DNA from: Alphaproteobacteria bacterium
GTDB lineage: Bacteria > Pseudomonadota > Alphaproteobacteria > RF32 > CAG-239
DNA: 14,184 nt
Assembly (NCBI GenBank): GCA_017479785.1
Contig: JAFVBT010000050.1
Coordinates: 1 to 14,184 of the forward strand
Direction of reading: 5' to 3'
The position numbers and the translations under genes were made by a program. Under the pieces are notes generated by a model. The model was not told where the DNA came from. It was given only the letters and a program-made list of their open reading frames with translations, and searched no databases. This document shows, one piece after another, positions 8,048 through 14,184 of the stretch (positions are counted from its first letter, which is position 1; every line of letters begins with the position of its first letter).

Positions 8048-8608
8048 ATGAAAATAAACTTTAAAAAATTTATTTTAGTTTTAATAGGGACCATGATTTG
8101 CTTAAGTGCACATGCTCAACTGGTTGACGAAAGCACAATGGATCAGGCCGCAGATCAATCTAACGGTAATTATCAGGCTATGAATATGAACTATGCCGGT
8201 TTTAATTCACTCGGTATGACGCAAAAAGCATGGCTGGACCCGTTGCAAAATTTGGGTGAAGGACAGAGTAAACCGGCATATTCAAAATATTACTGGACAC
8301 CGGATTTGGTTTTACCGATTCGTTTGCGTGAAGCCATGCTGACTATGATAAACTTTCCGGAGTGGGAGCTTATTGAAAAAATTTTCATAGGTGATCCGGC
8401 TGCTTTTAGAGGTGATATTGTCGGAACAAATACCGTAATGTTATATCCGAATCCGGGTGCGCCTGTCGGGGTTGATACCAATGTAATGATATTCGGTCGT
8501 TCGGGTAATAAATATGTTTTTTATGTCAGAAGTGAGGGTACAAATACGGAGCGTTTAACTAATTCCGTGATAGATATTGATGTTGTTGATAACGCCGGCA
8601 CATCGTGA
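8048..8608 (+). CDS. virB9: VirB9, N-terminal half, ending at an in-frame TGA
   Basis: The ATG at 8048 follows AAGGA (8034-8038). Residues 1-23 are a Sec signal peptide (cleavage after SAHA), as expected for a periplasmic VirB9. Residues about 85-180 fit the VirB9/CagX N-terminal domain: LPIRLREAML, then FIGDPAAFRG in the place of the usual GD-x-x-x-W segment, then DTNVMIFGRSGNKYVFYV, corresponding to the TN-(L/V)-x-(V/I)-x-T-x-x-R-x-Y-x-F pattern. The frame stops at TGA 8606-8608 inside a Gly/Ser linker. After the TGA the same frame continues without interruption to 9697 and encodes the VirB9 C-terminal domain. The product is therefore either half a VirB9, or the whole protein is made by readthrough, or the TGA is a recent mutation or sequence error. 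Confidence 0.83.
   Translation: MKINFKKFILVLIGTMICLSAHAQLVDESTMDQAADQSNGNYQAMNMNYAGFNSLGMTQKAWLDPLQNLGEGQSKPAYSKYYWTPDLVLPIRLREAMLTMINFPEWELIEKIFIGDPAAFRGDIVGTNTVMLYPNPGAPVGVDTNVMIFGRSGNKYVFYVRSEGTNTERLTNSVIDIDVVDNAGTS
8606..8608 (+). other. In-frame TGA interrupting virB9
   Basis: TGA is codon 187 of the frame that starts at 8048. The flanking residues are NAGTS before it and GSPSSSSG after it, so it sits in a flexible linker between the two VirB9 domains. One base change from GGA (Gly) or TCA (Ser) would produce it. A short GC hairpin (GCCG-AAA-CGGC, 8643-8653) lies about 35 bases downstream. Other genes here use TGG for tryptophan and TGA as a normal stop, so a reassigned code is not the explanation. 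Confidence 0.85.
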
Positions 8609-8677
8609 GGTAGTCCCAGTAGCAGCTCGGGTGTATTTAAAGGCCGAAACGGCGGGCATATCAATGCCAGCGGTTTT

Positions 8678-9697
8678 ATGCCCAACAGCCAAAAAATGAC
8701 GGATGCAACTTTTACCAGGCGTTTTTTGAAAGAAGATTGGCTGAAAAGTATTCCGATGGATCCGACAAAGTTCAGATTTGATATAGAAATATATGTGCCG
8801 AATCCTGATGACGTGGTTATTGCACCGGAAAGAGTATGGCACGACGATATTTTCACATACATAGATTTGGGCGAGAAAGCCTTAAATATGGTTCAAAGAC
8901 CGATTGTAACTTTGATTGTTGAACGCGTGGAAACGCCTGTCGGTTTCAGAACAAAAGGCCCGAACAATCGCTTGATTATTGTTGAAGGTATCGGTGATAT
9001 GGTTTTGCGTAACGGCAAGCGTATGGTTTGCTTAAAAATGCGTCGTTCTGATGAAGAAGGCCTGCAATATGTAACTTATGCCGAAAACGATAATGATTGG
9101 GATGTCGGACCGAAAATTCCGGGAGATAAAGAAGGAAAAGGAAACGGGGGTGCATCAGGAAGTACGTCAGGTGCGGACAATGCATCGGGTTCTTCCGGTG
9201 CAAACGGCAGTAGCGGGGCTTCGGCTTCCGGAGAATCTTCAAGCGAAAACGGTGCCGGTTTAGGTGGCGGTGTCGCCAGCAGTGTCGGTGCGAACGGGGT
9301 TATCAGTGCCGGTAATTATGCGGGAGCAGCAAATATTAATTGTGATAATATGTATCAAATTGATCGTGCTAACGGCAACGGTATTATAAACCAGTATCCG
9401 CAATATAAATACGGTGCCGGTTTCCAAGGAGATGAAAATGAAAGTCTGTCTATTGAACTCGGTACAGATGCCAGTGTTAATAATTTGGAAGCTTTATGGA
9501 AAGATTTGTCAGGCAGGTATTCTAATTTATTAAGCGGGTATGAACCTTTCTATTCGGTAGATACACCGGCAGACGGACAAGGTAAAGAGCTGTTTCATTT
9601 GCGCGTGGGACCGATTAAAAACCTGGACAGCGGTGATTCTATCTGCAGCCAGTTGGGACGTAACGGTGTGTTCTGCAGTGTGGTAAGGGTACAATAG
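8678..9697 (+). CDS. virB9: VirB9, C-terminal half, fused to a SPOR domain
   Basis: This is the continuation of the 8048 frame. The first in-frame ATG is at 8678, but no Shine-Dalgarno lies in the 20 bases before it and no signal peptide follows, so independent translation would leave the product in the cytoplasm. Numbering from that Met, residues 36-125 fit the VirB9 C-terminal domain (YVPNPDD, WHDDIFTYIDLG, PVGFRTKGPNNRLIIVEGI, MVLRNGKRMVCL). Residues 148-205 are a Gly/Ser/Ala-rich linker. Residues 256-339 look like a SPOR domain: SIELGTDAS, ALWKDLSGRYSNLLSGYEP, LFHLRVGPI, then ICSQLGRNGVFCSVVRVQ, following the usual alternation of strands and helices with the (Y/F)-x-(V/L)-x-VGP core. Cys323 and Cys333 may pair. 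SPOR domains bind glycan strands lacking stem peptides. The full ancestral protein would be about 549 residues, longer than the usual 260-300, and the C-terminal extension accounts for most of the excess. Confidence 0.8.
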   Translation: MPNSQKMTDATFTRRFLKEDWLKSIPMDPTKFRFDIEIYVPNPDDVVIAPERVWHDDIFTYIDLGEKALNMVQRPIVTLIVERVETPVGFRTKGPNNRLIIVEGIGDMVLRNGKRMVCLKMRRSDEEGLQYVTYAENDNDWDVGPKIPGDKEGKGNGGASGSTSGADNASGSSGANGSSGASASGESSSENGAGLGGGVASSVGANGVISAGNYAGAANINCDNMYQIDRANGNGIINQYPQYKYGAGFQGDENESLSIELGTDASVNNLEALWKDLSGRYSNLLSGYEPFYSVDTPADGQGKELFHLRVGPIKNLDSGDSICSQLGRNGVFCSVVRVQ

Positions 9698-9706
9698 AGG
9701 TAATTA

Positions 9707-11782
9707 ATGAGTAATGAGCCGTTAACACATTCGGACAGATATGTTCGCAAAACAAACAAAATAATTCTTATTATAGGAATTATATGTCTTTTTGTGTTCT
9801 TATTCAGCTTATTACTGTTGAGCCAACCGGCAGAACAGGAAGAACAGCAGCATTATGAATTTGAGAAAACTATTGATGCGGAAACTTCCATAGATACGGA
9901 ACCGGCGGCGGATATGTCGGCGGAAATAGAATTTGATCAGACGGAAGAAACCGAACGTCCGATAACAATGACACCGAATCCGGTTAATATGGGACAGGTC
10001 GTTATCGGCAATAATGCCGGCAATGTTTTGACCATAGGTACAAACGGAAAACGGGCGATTCGCATTCTTTCGGTAGAGTTGGAAGACGCGCCGTTTGAGG
10101 GATTTACATATGAGTCTGATTGCAATAATAAAGAACTGCGCGGCAAAATAACTTGTACGGTTATAATGAATTGGTTGCCGACGGTTGCGGCAAATGTTCA
10201 GAATAATTTTAAAATTATTTGGCATGAAACAAATGTCTCGGAAGCAAATGCCAAGCATGACGAAGTTTCGGTATATGGCAGTGCCGTACGCAAAGAAGAT
10301 TGCAATTTCTGCGACAGCGGAATGCCAACAGGAATTGGGAGCGGTTTCGGAAAGAGTGACGGCGGACAGGAAATCAGTGGCAATGTGCGCTATGCCGTCG
10401 GACCGGACGGAAAAATTATCGGCATAATAGACGAGGACGGCATTGTTCATGATGCGAACGGCAATGAAATAGGTCGTGTAAATGCCAGCGGGATGATTGT
10501 TGACAAAGACGGCAATATCATTGGTGTGGCCTCTACCGGAAAATTGGTTTTGGATGAAAACGGTAATGTTATCGGTTATGTTGATGCGAACGGTATTGCA
10601 CATGATAATGAAGGAAACGTTATAGGTACAATGCTTTCCGATGGGACGGTTGTTGATGCAAACGGTAAAGTTATCGGAAAATCTGCCGATTACGGCTATG
10701 TTTATGATAATGACGGTAATCTTATCGGCAGGGTAATGGCAGACGGCTCGGTTGTGGATTTGGACGGCGAAATTATCGGCAAACTGGATAAAGACGGCAG
10801 AGTTGTTGATTTTAACGGTAATATAATCGGTCGCGTAGCCAAATCCGGCGCAGTTGTGACAGACGCCGACGGCAATCAAATAGGCATTGTTTTGCCGAAC
10901 GGAGATGTTGTTGACGAAGACGGCAATATTGTCGGCAAAATGGGGGCAGACGGAACCGTGTCAACGATACAAACAATCGGTAAGAGAGGTTCTACGGCGC
11001 GTTTGGCAATAGATAAAGACGGAAATGTTATCGGTTATGTGGATGATAAAGGAAATGTTTTTGATTTATCGGGAAATCTTATCGGACATACTGATGACAA
11101 TGGAAATGTCATAGATGAAAACGGTAATATTATCGGCAGACAAAGCGATGAATGGCGTGATTTGGCAATTGATGAAAACGGCAATGTCATCGGCTACATA
11201 GACCAAGAAGGTATGGTGCATGGTGCGGGCGGACAAATTATCGGATATGTTGATGAAAACGGAAATATTGTCGGGAACTTATCGCAAAGAAATATCGTTG
11301 GAAAAAGCAAAGAGGCCGTTTATGACGCTAAAGGTAATATTATAGGTTACGTTGATACGAACGGGATTGTTAAGGATCTTAACGGTAATGTGATTGGTCA
11401 CGTGGATGAAAAAGGTAATGTTGTTGACGAAAACGGTAATGTTATCGGCTACACGAAAGATGCGCAACAAGTTGCAATGGATGACCAAGGAAATATTCTC
11501 GGTATTGTAGATGAAAACGGTAACGTTGTTGATGAAAACGTCAATATTATCGGAAAGGTAGATGAGAACGGTAATGTTGTTCAATACATCTCTGACGACG
11601 GGCAGATTATAGGTTCTGCAGGGCAACAAATGGAACTTGCCGTGGATGAGAATGGCAATATTGTAGGTTATATTGATGAAAATAGCAATGTGTATGATGA
11701 AAATGGCAATGTGATCGGTCGTGTTAATGAAGACGGAACGGTTATAGATAGAGATAATAATGTTATCGGCCATAAAGGCTAA
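9707..11782 (+). CDS. VirB10-position membrane protein with Ig-like domain and 17-residue repeat array
   Basis: The ATG at 9707 follows AGAGGT (9696-9701). Topology is like VirB10: short cytoplasmic tail (1-17), one transmembrane helix (about 18-39), acidic stalk (40-85). Residues about 86-195 form a beta-rich domain opening TPNPVNMGQVVIG and containing IRILSVELED, which resembles the Ig-like ASPM/SPD-2/Hydin class. Cys139 and Cys150 lie inside it. Residues 196-225 are Gly-rich and contain CNFC (199-202). From about 228 to the end run some 24 repeats of IG-x-V-x-x-x-G-x-V-x-D-x-x-GN-x, about 17 residues each. The TrbI-type C-terminal domain of VirB10 is absent. The frame stops at TAA 11780-11782, and the next ORF lies in the same frame with the repeats in phase, so this is probably the first part of a longer protein. 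DotG/IcmE, a VirB10 relative with repeats, is the closest functional analogy, though its repeats differ. Confidence 0.8.
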   Translation: MSNEPLTHSDRYVRKTNKIILIIGIICLFVFLFSLLLLSQPAEQEEQQHYEFEKTIDAETSIDTEPAADMSAEIEFDQTEETERPITMTPNPVNMGQVVIGNNAGNVLTIGTNGKRAIRILSVELEDAPFEGFTYESDCNNKELRGKITCTVIMNWLPTVAANVQNNFKIIWHETNVSEANAKHDEVSVYGSAVRKEDCNFCDSGMPTGIGSGFGKSDGGQEISGNVRYAVGPDGKIIGIIDEDGIVHDANGNEIGRVNASGMIVDKDGNIIGVASTGKLVLDENGNVIGYVDANGIAHDNEGNVIGTMLSDGTVVDANGKVIGKSADYGYVYDNDGNLIGRVMADGSVVDLDGEIIGKLDKDGRVVDFNGNIIGRVAKSGAVVTDADGNQIGIVLPNGDVVDEDGNIVGKMGADGTVSTIQTIGKRGSTARLAIDKDGNVIGYVDDKGNVFDLSGNLIGHTDDNGNVIDENGNIIGRQSDEWRDLAIDENGNVIGYIDQEGMVHGAGGQIIGYVDENGNIVGNLSQRNIVGKSKEAVYDAKGNIIGYVDTNGIVKDLNGNVIGHVDEKGNVVDENGNVIGYTKDAQQVAMDDQGNILGIVDENGNVVDENVNIIGKVDENGNVVQYISDDGQIIGSAGQQMELAVDENGNIVGYIDENSNVYDENGNVIGRVNEDGTVIDRDNNVIGHKG
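10415..11779 (+). repeat. Tandem 51-bp coding repeats (about 24 units), most regular block
   Basis: Units run IG to IG with a period of 17 codons, for example IGRVNASGMIVDKDGNI and IGTMLSDGTVVDANGKV. Several units are 18 or 19 codons. The DNA is repetitive too, with recurring GATGAAAACGGTAATGTT-like segments around 11130, 11430, 11515 and 11570. From 10976 a higher-order period appears. Longer units begin at 10976, 11132, 11297, 11444, 11609 and 11765, that is every 147-165 bases (mean about 158, close to 52 codons, or three units). This block is the least diverged part of the array. Confidence 0.85.
11774..11778 (+). promoter_or_regulatory. Weak possible ribosome binding site before GTG 11786
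   Basis: AAAGG lies seven bases before GTG 11786 and could allow reinitiation after the TAA at 11780. It falls within the coding repeat (His-Lys-Gly), so the match may be chance. Confidence 0.3.
11780..11782 (+). other. In-frame TAA interrupting the repeat protein
   Basis: GTG 11786 lies exactly 693 codons after ATG 9707, so the ORFs on either side share one frame. Aligning the interrupted unit (11765-11818) to the unit at 11609-11662 puts TAA opposite the CAA of Gln (11624-11626), with Ile, Gly, Gly, Ala, Asp, Gly and Ile matching at their repeat positions. A single C-to-T change explains the stop. The 156-base superperiod also crosses it (11609 to 11765 to 11921). Confidence 0.85.
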
Positions 11783-11785
11783 AAA

Positions 11786-13819
11786 GTGAATGTGGCTTAT
11801 GATAATGACGGAAAGATAATCGGTTACATAGATGAAAAAGGTGTTGTACGCAACAAAGCAAACGAGATTATAGGCTTGGTAGACGCCAAAGGAAATGTGA
11901 AATCTTTCGGTCGTAAAATTGTAGGAGGAGCCATCAACAAAGATATGCTTCCGATTACCCCGAGCGGGCGCATCTTAGGCACAATAAATAATCGCGGTGA
12001 AGTTATAAGTCAGCAAAAGGTTGTCGGAAAAATGCGTCCTGATGGTTTGGTGACAGATGTGGGCGGGGGTAAAATTTTAGCTAAAGGCGTAAATCCGGGA
12101 TATATCGCGGATTGGGGGTGCGATTTCAGTCGTAAACTTGATAAAGATGGTATTGTACGACAAGATGGCACCGAAACGGACTTAAAAGTTTATGCGGACG
12201 GCACTGTTTGGGATAAGGAAGGACATTTCAAAGGTCAGGTTATAAAGACAGGAAGTGTTTATGATAATGAGTGCAATTATCTCGGCGAAGCTATGGCCGA
12301 CGGCTATGTTCGTGATGTTAATGGTCGCGAAATAGGGTGCTTAAATCCTGACGGTACGGTTTTGGATATTGAGGAACCGCGCTTAAAAGGTCATATTGTC
12401 AAACCGCGTGTTGTTATTTCGCCGACAAATTGGCGTTCACTGGGAACATTGGAAGCTAATGGAACTTTGCGCAATGCAAACGGCGAAATTATAGGTTGCT
12501 CAAACATATACGGAGATGTCTATGACAAGAACATGTCTAATCTAGGCTTTGTTTCACAAGCGGTATATGCCTTTAAGTTTGACGGCAAACCACTTGGGAA
12601 ATTTGATGCACGCGGCTATCTTAACTCTAAAGAAGTCAGTGGGGCACATTTGATTTTTAATAATTTATTGGCCGATAAAAATCAGAATATCGTCGGATAT
12701 GCTTTGCCGGAAGTTAATGTGGTTACGGATGCTCAAGATAATATTGTCGGCAGACTCTTTCCGGACGGAATTGTTTATGATGATTCCGGTGTAATTATTG
12801 ATAAATTTAACGGTGGAAATGTCGGAATTTATAACGGGAAGGCTTTGCGTTTTGTTCGTCCGCTTCATGTTGTGGATATGAGCGGCAGAAACGTCGGCAA
12901 AGTGAACTATGATCTTTCGGTTGTTGATTATAAAGGTTCGGTTATAGGTAAAGTAAACGCCAAAGGTGAAATGTATGATGACGGCGGACGTTTGATCGGT
13001 GGTGTTGTCAGACAGGGAGCAGTCAGAGGATATAGCGGCGCATATCTCGGATATGTTGTTTCAACAGGAGAGGTTATTCAGCTGGATAGCAGCAGTGTCG
13101 GTGAACAAGTATTCAAACCGGGCGATGTGAGCGGTCAAGTGACACCGGACGGGATTGTTTTGAAAGATCATCAAATTGTCGGAGAGACGTTGCCTCAGGG
13201 AATTATGGCAGATGTTCACGGTAATTTGGCGGGAATGTCTAATGATCGGGGTTTTGTAATAAGCCCGACTGGAAATGTGTTGGCCGTGATGTTGCCGGGC
13301 GGCGGAAATACGGGCAATTTTGTGCCGTTGCAAACAGGCGCGGTTATTAATTTCCAAGGACAGTTGATAGGGGTTGTTTTGCCGACGGGACAATTTATGG
13401 ATCAAAAGCACATTGTTGCCGGTAAGGTTTTAGCTGACGGTAAAGTTGTCAGTCCTAACGGCGATTTTCTGGGTGAAGTTGTCAATGGAGACATTGTCAT
13501 CGGCGGAGATGACCGGCTCAAAGGGTATGTTCAGTTTGATGGTTCCGTTCGTAAAAGCGGTTCGGAAATAGGCCATATCTTAACAGATGGTTTGGCAATG
13601 GATAAACAGATGAAAATTTTGGGACATATTTTCGGCATCGGTAATGCGGTGTTGTCAAATTCCGGTGAATACATAGGACGAGTTTCGGCCGGAGGTCGCG
13701 TGATTGTCGGCGAAGACAATGAGATTGGTTTTATTAAGAGCAACGGCTCTTTTGTGGATATGGATAAAAATGTTTCGGGCTATGTTTTGCCTGAAGTGGC
13801 GAGAAATCGGAGGAACTGA
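11786..13819 (+). CDS. Second part of the repeat protein (no signal peptide), same frame as upstream ORF
   Basis: 677 residues if GTG 11786 is the start. The start codon lies three bases after the upstream TAA, with only a weak AAAGG before it. There is no signal peptide or membrane segment, although the repeats upstream and downstream are attached to export signals, so independent translation would leave this repeat protein in the cytoplasm. The whole sequence consists of about 35 diverged copies of the 17-residue repeat (for example IGKVNAKGEMYDDGGRL, LGEAMADGYVRDVNGRE). They alternate with longer irregular inserts, such as those around 12390-12450, 12640-12680 and 13290-13350. A few scattered cysteines occur, and a basic tail (ARNRRN) ends it. 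No TrbI domain, enzyme motif or other known domain is visible. It is most simply read as the continuation of the protein begun at 9707, together about 1370 codons. Confidence 0.75.
   Translation: MNVAYDNDGKIIGYIDEKGVVRNKANEIIGLVDAKGNVKSFGRKIVGGAINKDMLPITPSGRILGTINNRGEVISQQKVVGKMRPDGLVTDVGGGKILAKGVNPGYIADWGCDFSRKLDKDGIVRQDGTETDLKVYADGTVWDKEGHFKGQVIKTGSVYDNECNYLGEAMADGYVRDVNGREIGCLNPDGTVLDIEEPRLKGHIVKPRVVISPTNWRSLGTLEANGTLRNANGEIIGCSNIYGDVYDKNMSNLGFVSQAVYAFKFDGKPLGKFDARGYLNSKEVSGAHLIFNNLLADKNQNIVGYALPEVNVVTDAQDNIVGRLFPDGIVYDDSGVIIDKFNGGNVGIYNGKALRFVRPLHVVDMSGRNVGKVNYDLSVVDYKGSVIGKVNAKGEMYDDGGRLIGGVVRQGAVRGYSGAYLGYVVSTGEVIQLDSSSVGEQVFKPGDVSGQVTPDGIVLKDHQIVGETLPQGIMADVHGNLAGMSNDRGFVISPTGNVLAVMLPGGGNTGNFVPLQTGAVINFQGQLIGVVLPTGQFMDQKHIVAGKVLADGKVVSPNGDFLGEVVNGDIVIGGDDRLKGYVQFDGSVRKSGSEIGHILTDGLAMDKQMKILGHIFGIGNAVLSNSGEYIGRVSAGGRVIVGEDNEIGFIKSNGSFVDMDKNVSGYVLPEVARNRRN
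11795..13800 (+). repeat. Diverged continuation of the 17-residue repeat array
   Basis: The IG-x-V-x-x-x-G-x-V-x-D-x-x-G pattern persists with a 17-codon spacing but lower identity than in 10415-11779. LG, VG or KG often replaces IG, and several units carry inserts. Phrases of the type V-LP-x-G recur (GVVLPTG, ETLPQGI, AVMLPGG) and give a recognisable sub-family also seen in the next gene (GVVPQG, QALPNG). Confidence 0.75.
13809..13814 (+). promoter_or_regulatory. Ribosome binding site for the last gene
   Basis: GGAGGA lies seven bases before ATG 13822, within the end of the previous ORF. It supports a genuine new start, in contrast to 8678, where no such site exists. Confidence 0.7.
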
Positions 13820-13821
13820 GA

Positions 13822-14184
13822 ATGAAAAAGCTGATAAAATATACGGTTGCCGTCTTTTTCTCGTTAGGAGTTTTGCTTCCGCACAGAGTTCTTGCTGCGG
13901 AAATTACGGCAATTGACTTTAACGGTAATGTCATCGGACAGGTAATTTCTACCGGTATGGTTATAAATTCGGAAGGGGAAAACATCGGTTCTGTTACGGC
14001 TGACAGTTTAATTTTGGATGCCAAAGATGAGATTATCGGCGGGGTTGTGCCGCAGGGTATAACCATTGGTAATGATAATAAATTCCTCGGTAAAATATAT
14101 AATGACGGTAAAGTTCGCAGTGTGGGCGGAAAAGATGTCGGGCAGGCGCTTCCGAACGGGTTGGTTTTGGATAACAGAGGCGAT
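13822..14184 (+). CDS. Secreted protein of the same repeat family, 3' end beyond the window
   Basis: The ATG at 13822 overlaps nothing upstream (previous stop TGA 13817-13819) and has a strong GGAGGA. Residues 1-25 form a Sec signal peptide (MKKLIKY, core VAVFFSLGVLL, cleavage after VLA). The mature protein begins at once with the repeats: IGQVISTGMVINSEGEN, IGSVTADSLILDAKDEI, IGGVVPQGITIGNDNKF and LGKIYNDGKVRSVGGKD, each exactly 17 residues. The frame is open at the window end (121 codons seen). It differs in frame from the preceding ORF, so it is a separate gene. Its signal peptide shows that the repeat domain is meant to work outside the cytoplasm. A TrbI or other domain may follow downstream and cannot be excluded. 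Confidence 0.82.
   Translation, partial: MKKLIKYTVAVFFSLGVLLPHRVLAAEITAIDFNGNVIGQVISTGMVINSEGENIGSVTADSLILDAKDEIIGGVVPQGITIGNDNKFLGKIYNDGKVRSVGGKDVGQALPNGLVLDNRGD
13895..14184 (+). repeat. 17-residue repeats in the third repeat gene, continuing past the window
   Basis: At least five units at perfect 51-base spacing begin right after the signal peptide. They resemble the diverged repeats of 11795-13800 (the VLP/VVPQG sub-type) more than the DENGNVIG-rich block of 10415-11779. Confidence 0.75.

Noticed and set aside
8606..8608. Alternative genetic code (TGA as Trp or Gly)
   Set aside because: TGG is used throughout for Trp, and TGA ends the ORFs at 6174 and 13819 where new genes follow. The second interruption is TAA, so one reassignment would not account for both.
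8606..8653. Selenocysteine insertion at the TGA
   Set aside because: The codon is in a Gly/Ser linker with no redox context, and the nearest tidy hairpin (8643-8653) is too short and too far downstream for a typical bacterial SECIS.
6191..9697. Assignment of these genes to Dot/Icm (DotI, DotH)
   Set aside because: DotI shares the VirB8 fold, but the post-membrane PLYRVEPYLL, the NPxGF ending and the VirB9-type TN-x-x-I and DDIFTY motifs fit the VirB family better, as does the small lipoprotein before them.
9812..10879. Long minus-strand open frame of 355 codons
   Set aside because: It lies opposite the repeat gene and its regularity (Ile/Asn-rich) is the mirror of the 51-base coding repeats. 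It has no ribosome binding site or known motif. The same applies to the minus-strand frame at 11279-11773.
13704..13916. Plus-strand frame overlapping the junction of the last two genes
   Set aside because: It overlaps the signal-peptide gene starting at 13822 in another frame. That gene has the ribosome binding site, signal peptide and repeats.
10415..14184. CRISPR or non-coding satellite array
   Set aside because: The repeats are in coding frame, degenerate at third positions and lack unique spacers between identical direct repeats. They are protein repeats.

Overview
The window looks like part of a chromosomal or element-borne VirB-type (type IV) secretion cluster from a Gram-negative bacterium of moderately low GC. 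All genes lie on the + strand and are packed end to end, mostly with Shine-Dalgarno sequences overlapping the previous stop codon. A VirB7/8/9-type core, Sec signal peptides, a lipobox and a SPOR domain all point to a diderm. Duplicated VirB8 beside VirB7 and VirB9 recalls the arrangement in Rickettsiales and other Alphaproteobacteria, so an alphaproteobacterium is my best guess. That is inference, and the species cannot be told from this sequence.

Layout. (1) Positions 2-298: the 3' end of a charged, helical protein cut by the window edge. (2) 310-1533: a 407-residue secreted helical protein, possibly VirB5-like. (3) 1543-6174: a 1543-residue secreted protein rich in coiled coil, with a CPTC motif and a cysteine cluster, of unknown function. 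(4) 6191-6943: a first VirB8-like inner-membrane protein starting at TTG. (5) 6944-7068: the only real gap in the run, AT-rich, with a TATAAT box and a small hairpin. (6) 7069-7272: a small VirB7-like lipoprotein. (7) 7287-8033: a second, more canonical VirB8. (8) 8048-9697: a VirB9 with a C-terminal SPOR (peptidoglycan-binding type) domain, split by an in-frame TGA at 8606. (9) 9707-13819: a protein in the VirB10 position, with one membrane anchor, an Ig-like domain and a very long array of 17-residue repeats, split by an in-frame TAA at 11780. (10) 13822 to the window end: a secreted protein whose mature part starts directly with the same repeats.

How it may work together. VirB7, VirB8 and VirB9 would form the periplasmic and outer-membrane core of the secretion channel, and the SPOR domain would tie that core to septal or denuded peptidoglycan. 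The protein in the VirB10 position has the expected topology (short cytoplasmic tail, one transmembrane helix, long periplasmic part). In place of the usual proline-rich stalk and TrbI domain it has a repeat array, probably beta-rich, that continues over at least two reading frames and into a third, separately secreted gene.

The most notable signals are the VirB9-SPOR fusion, the repeat array with its 52-residue higher-order period, and the two in-frame stop codons. Both stops lie in otherwise intact genes, and the TAA sits exactly where a sister repeat has a CAA glutamine codon. I found no RNA gene, insertion sequence, CRISPR array or intergenic stretch longer than 300 bases.
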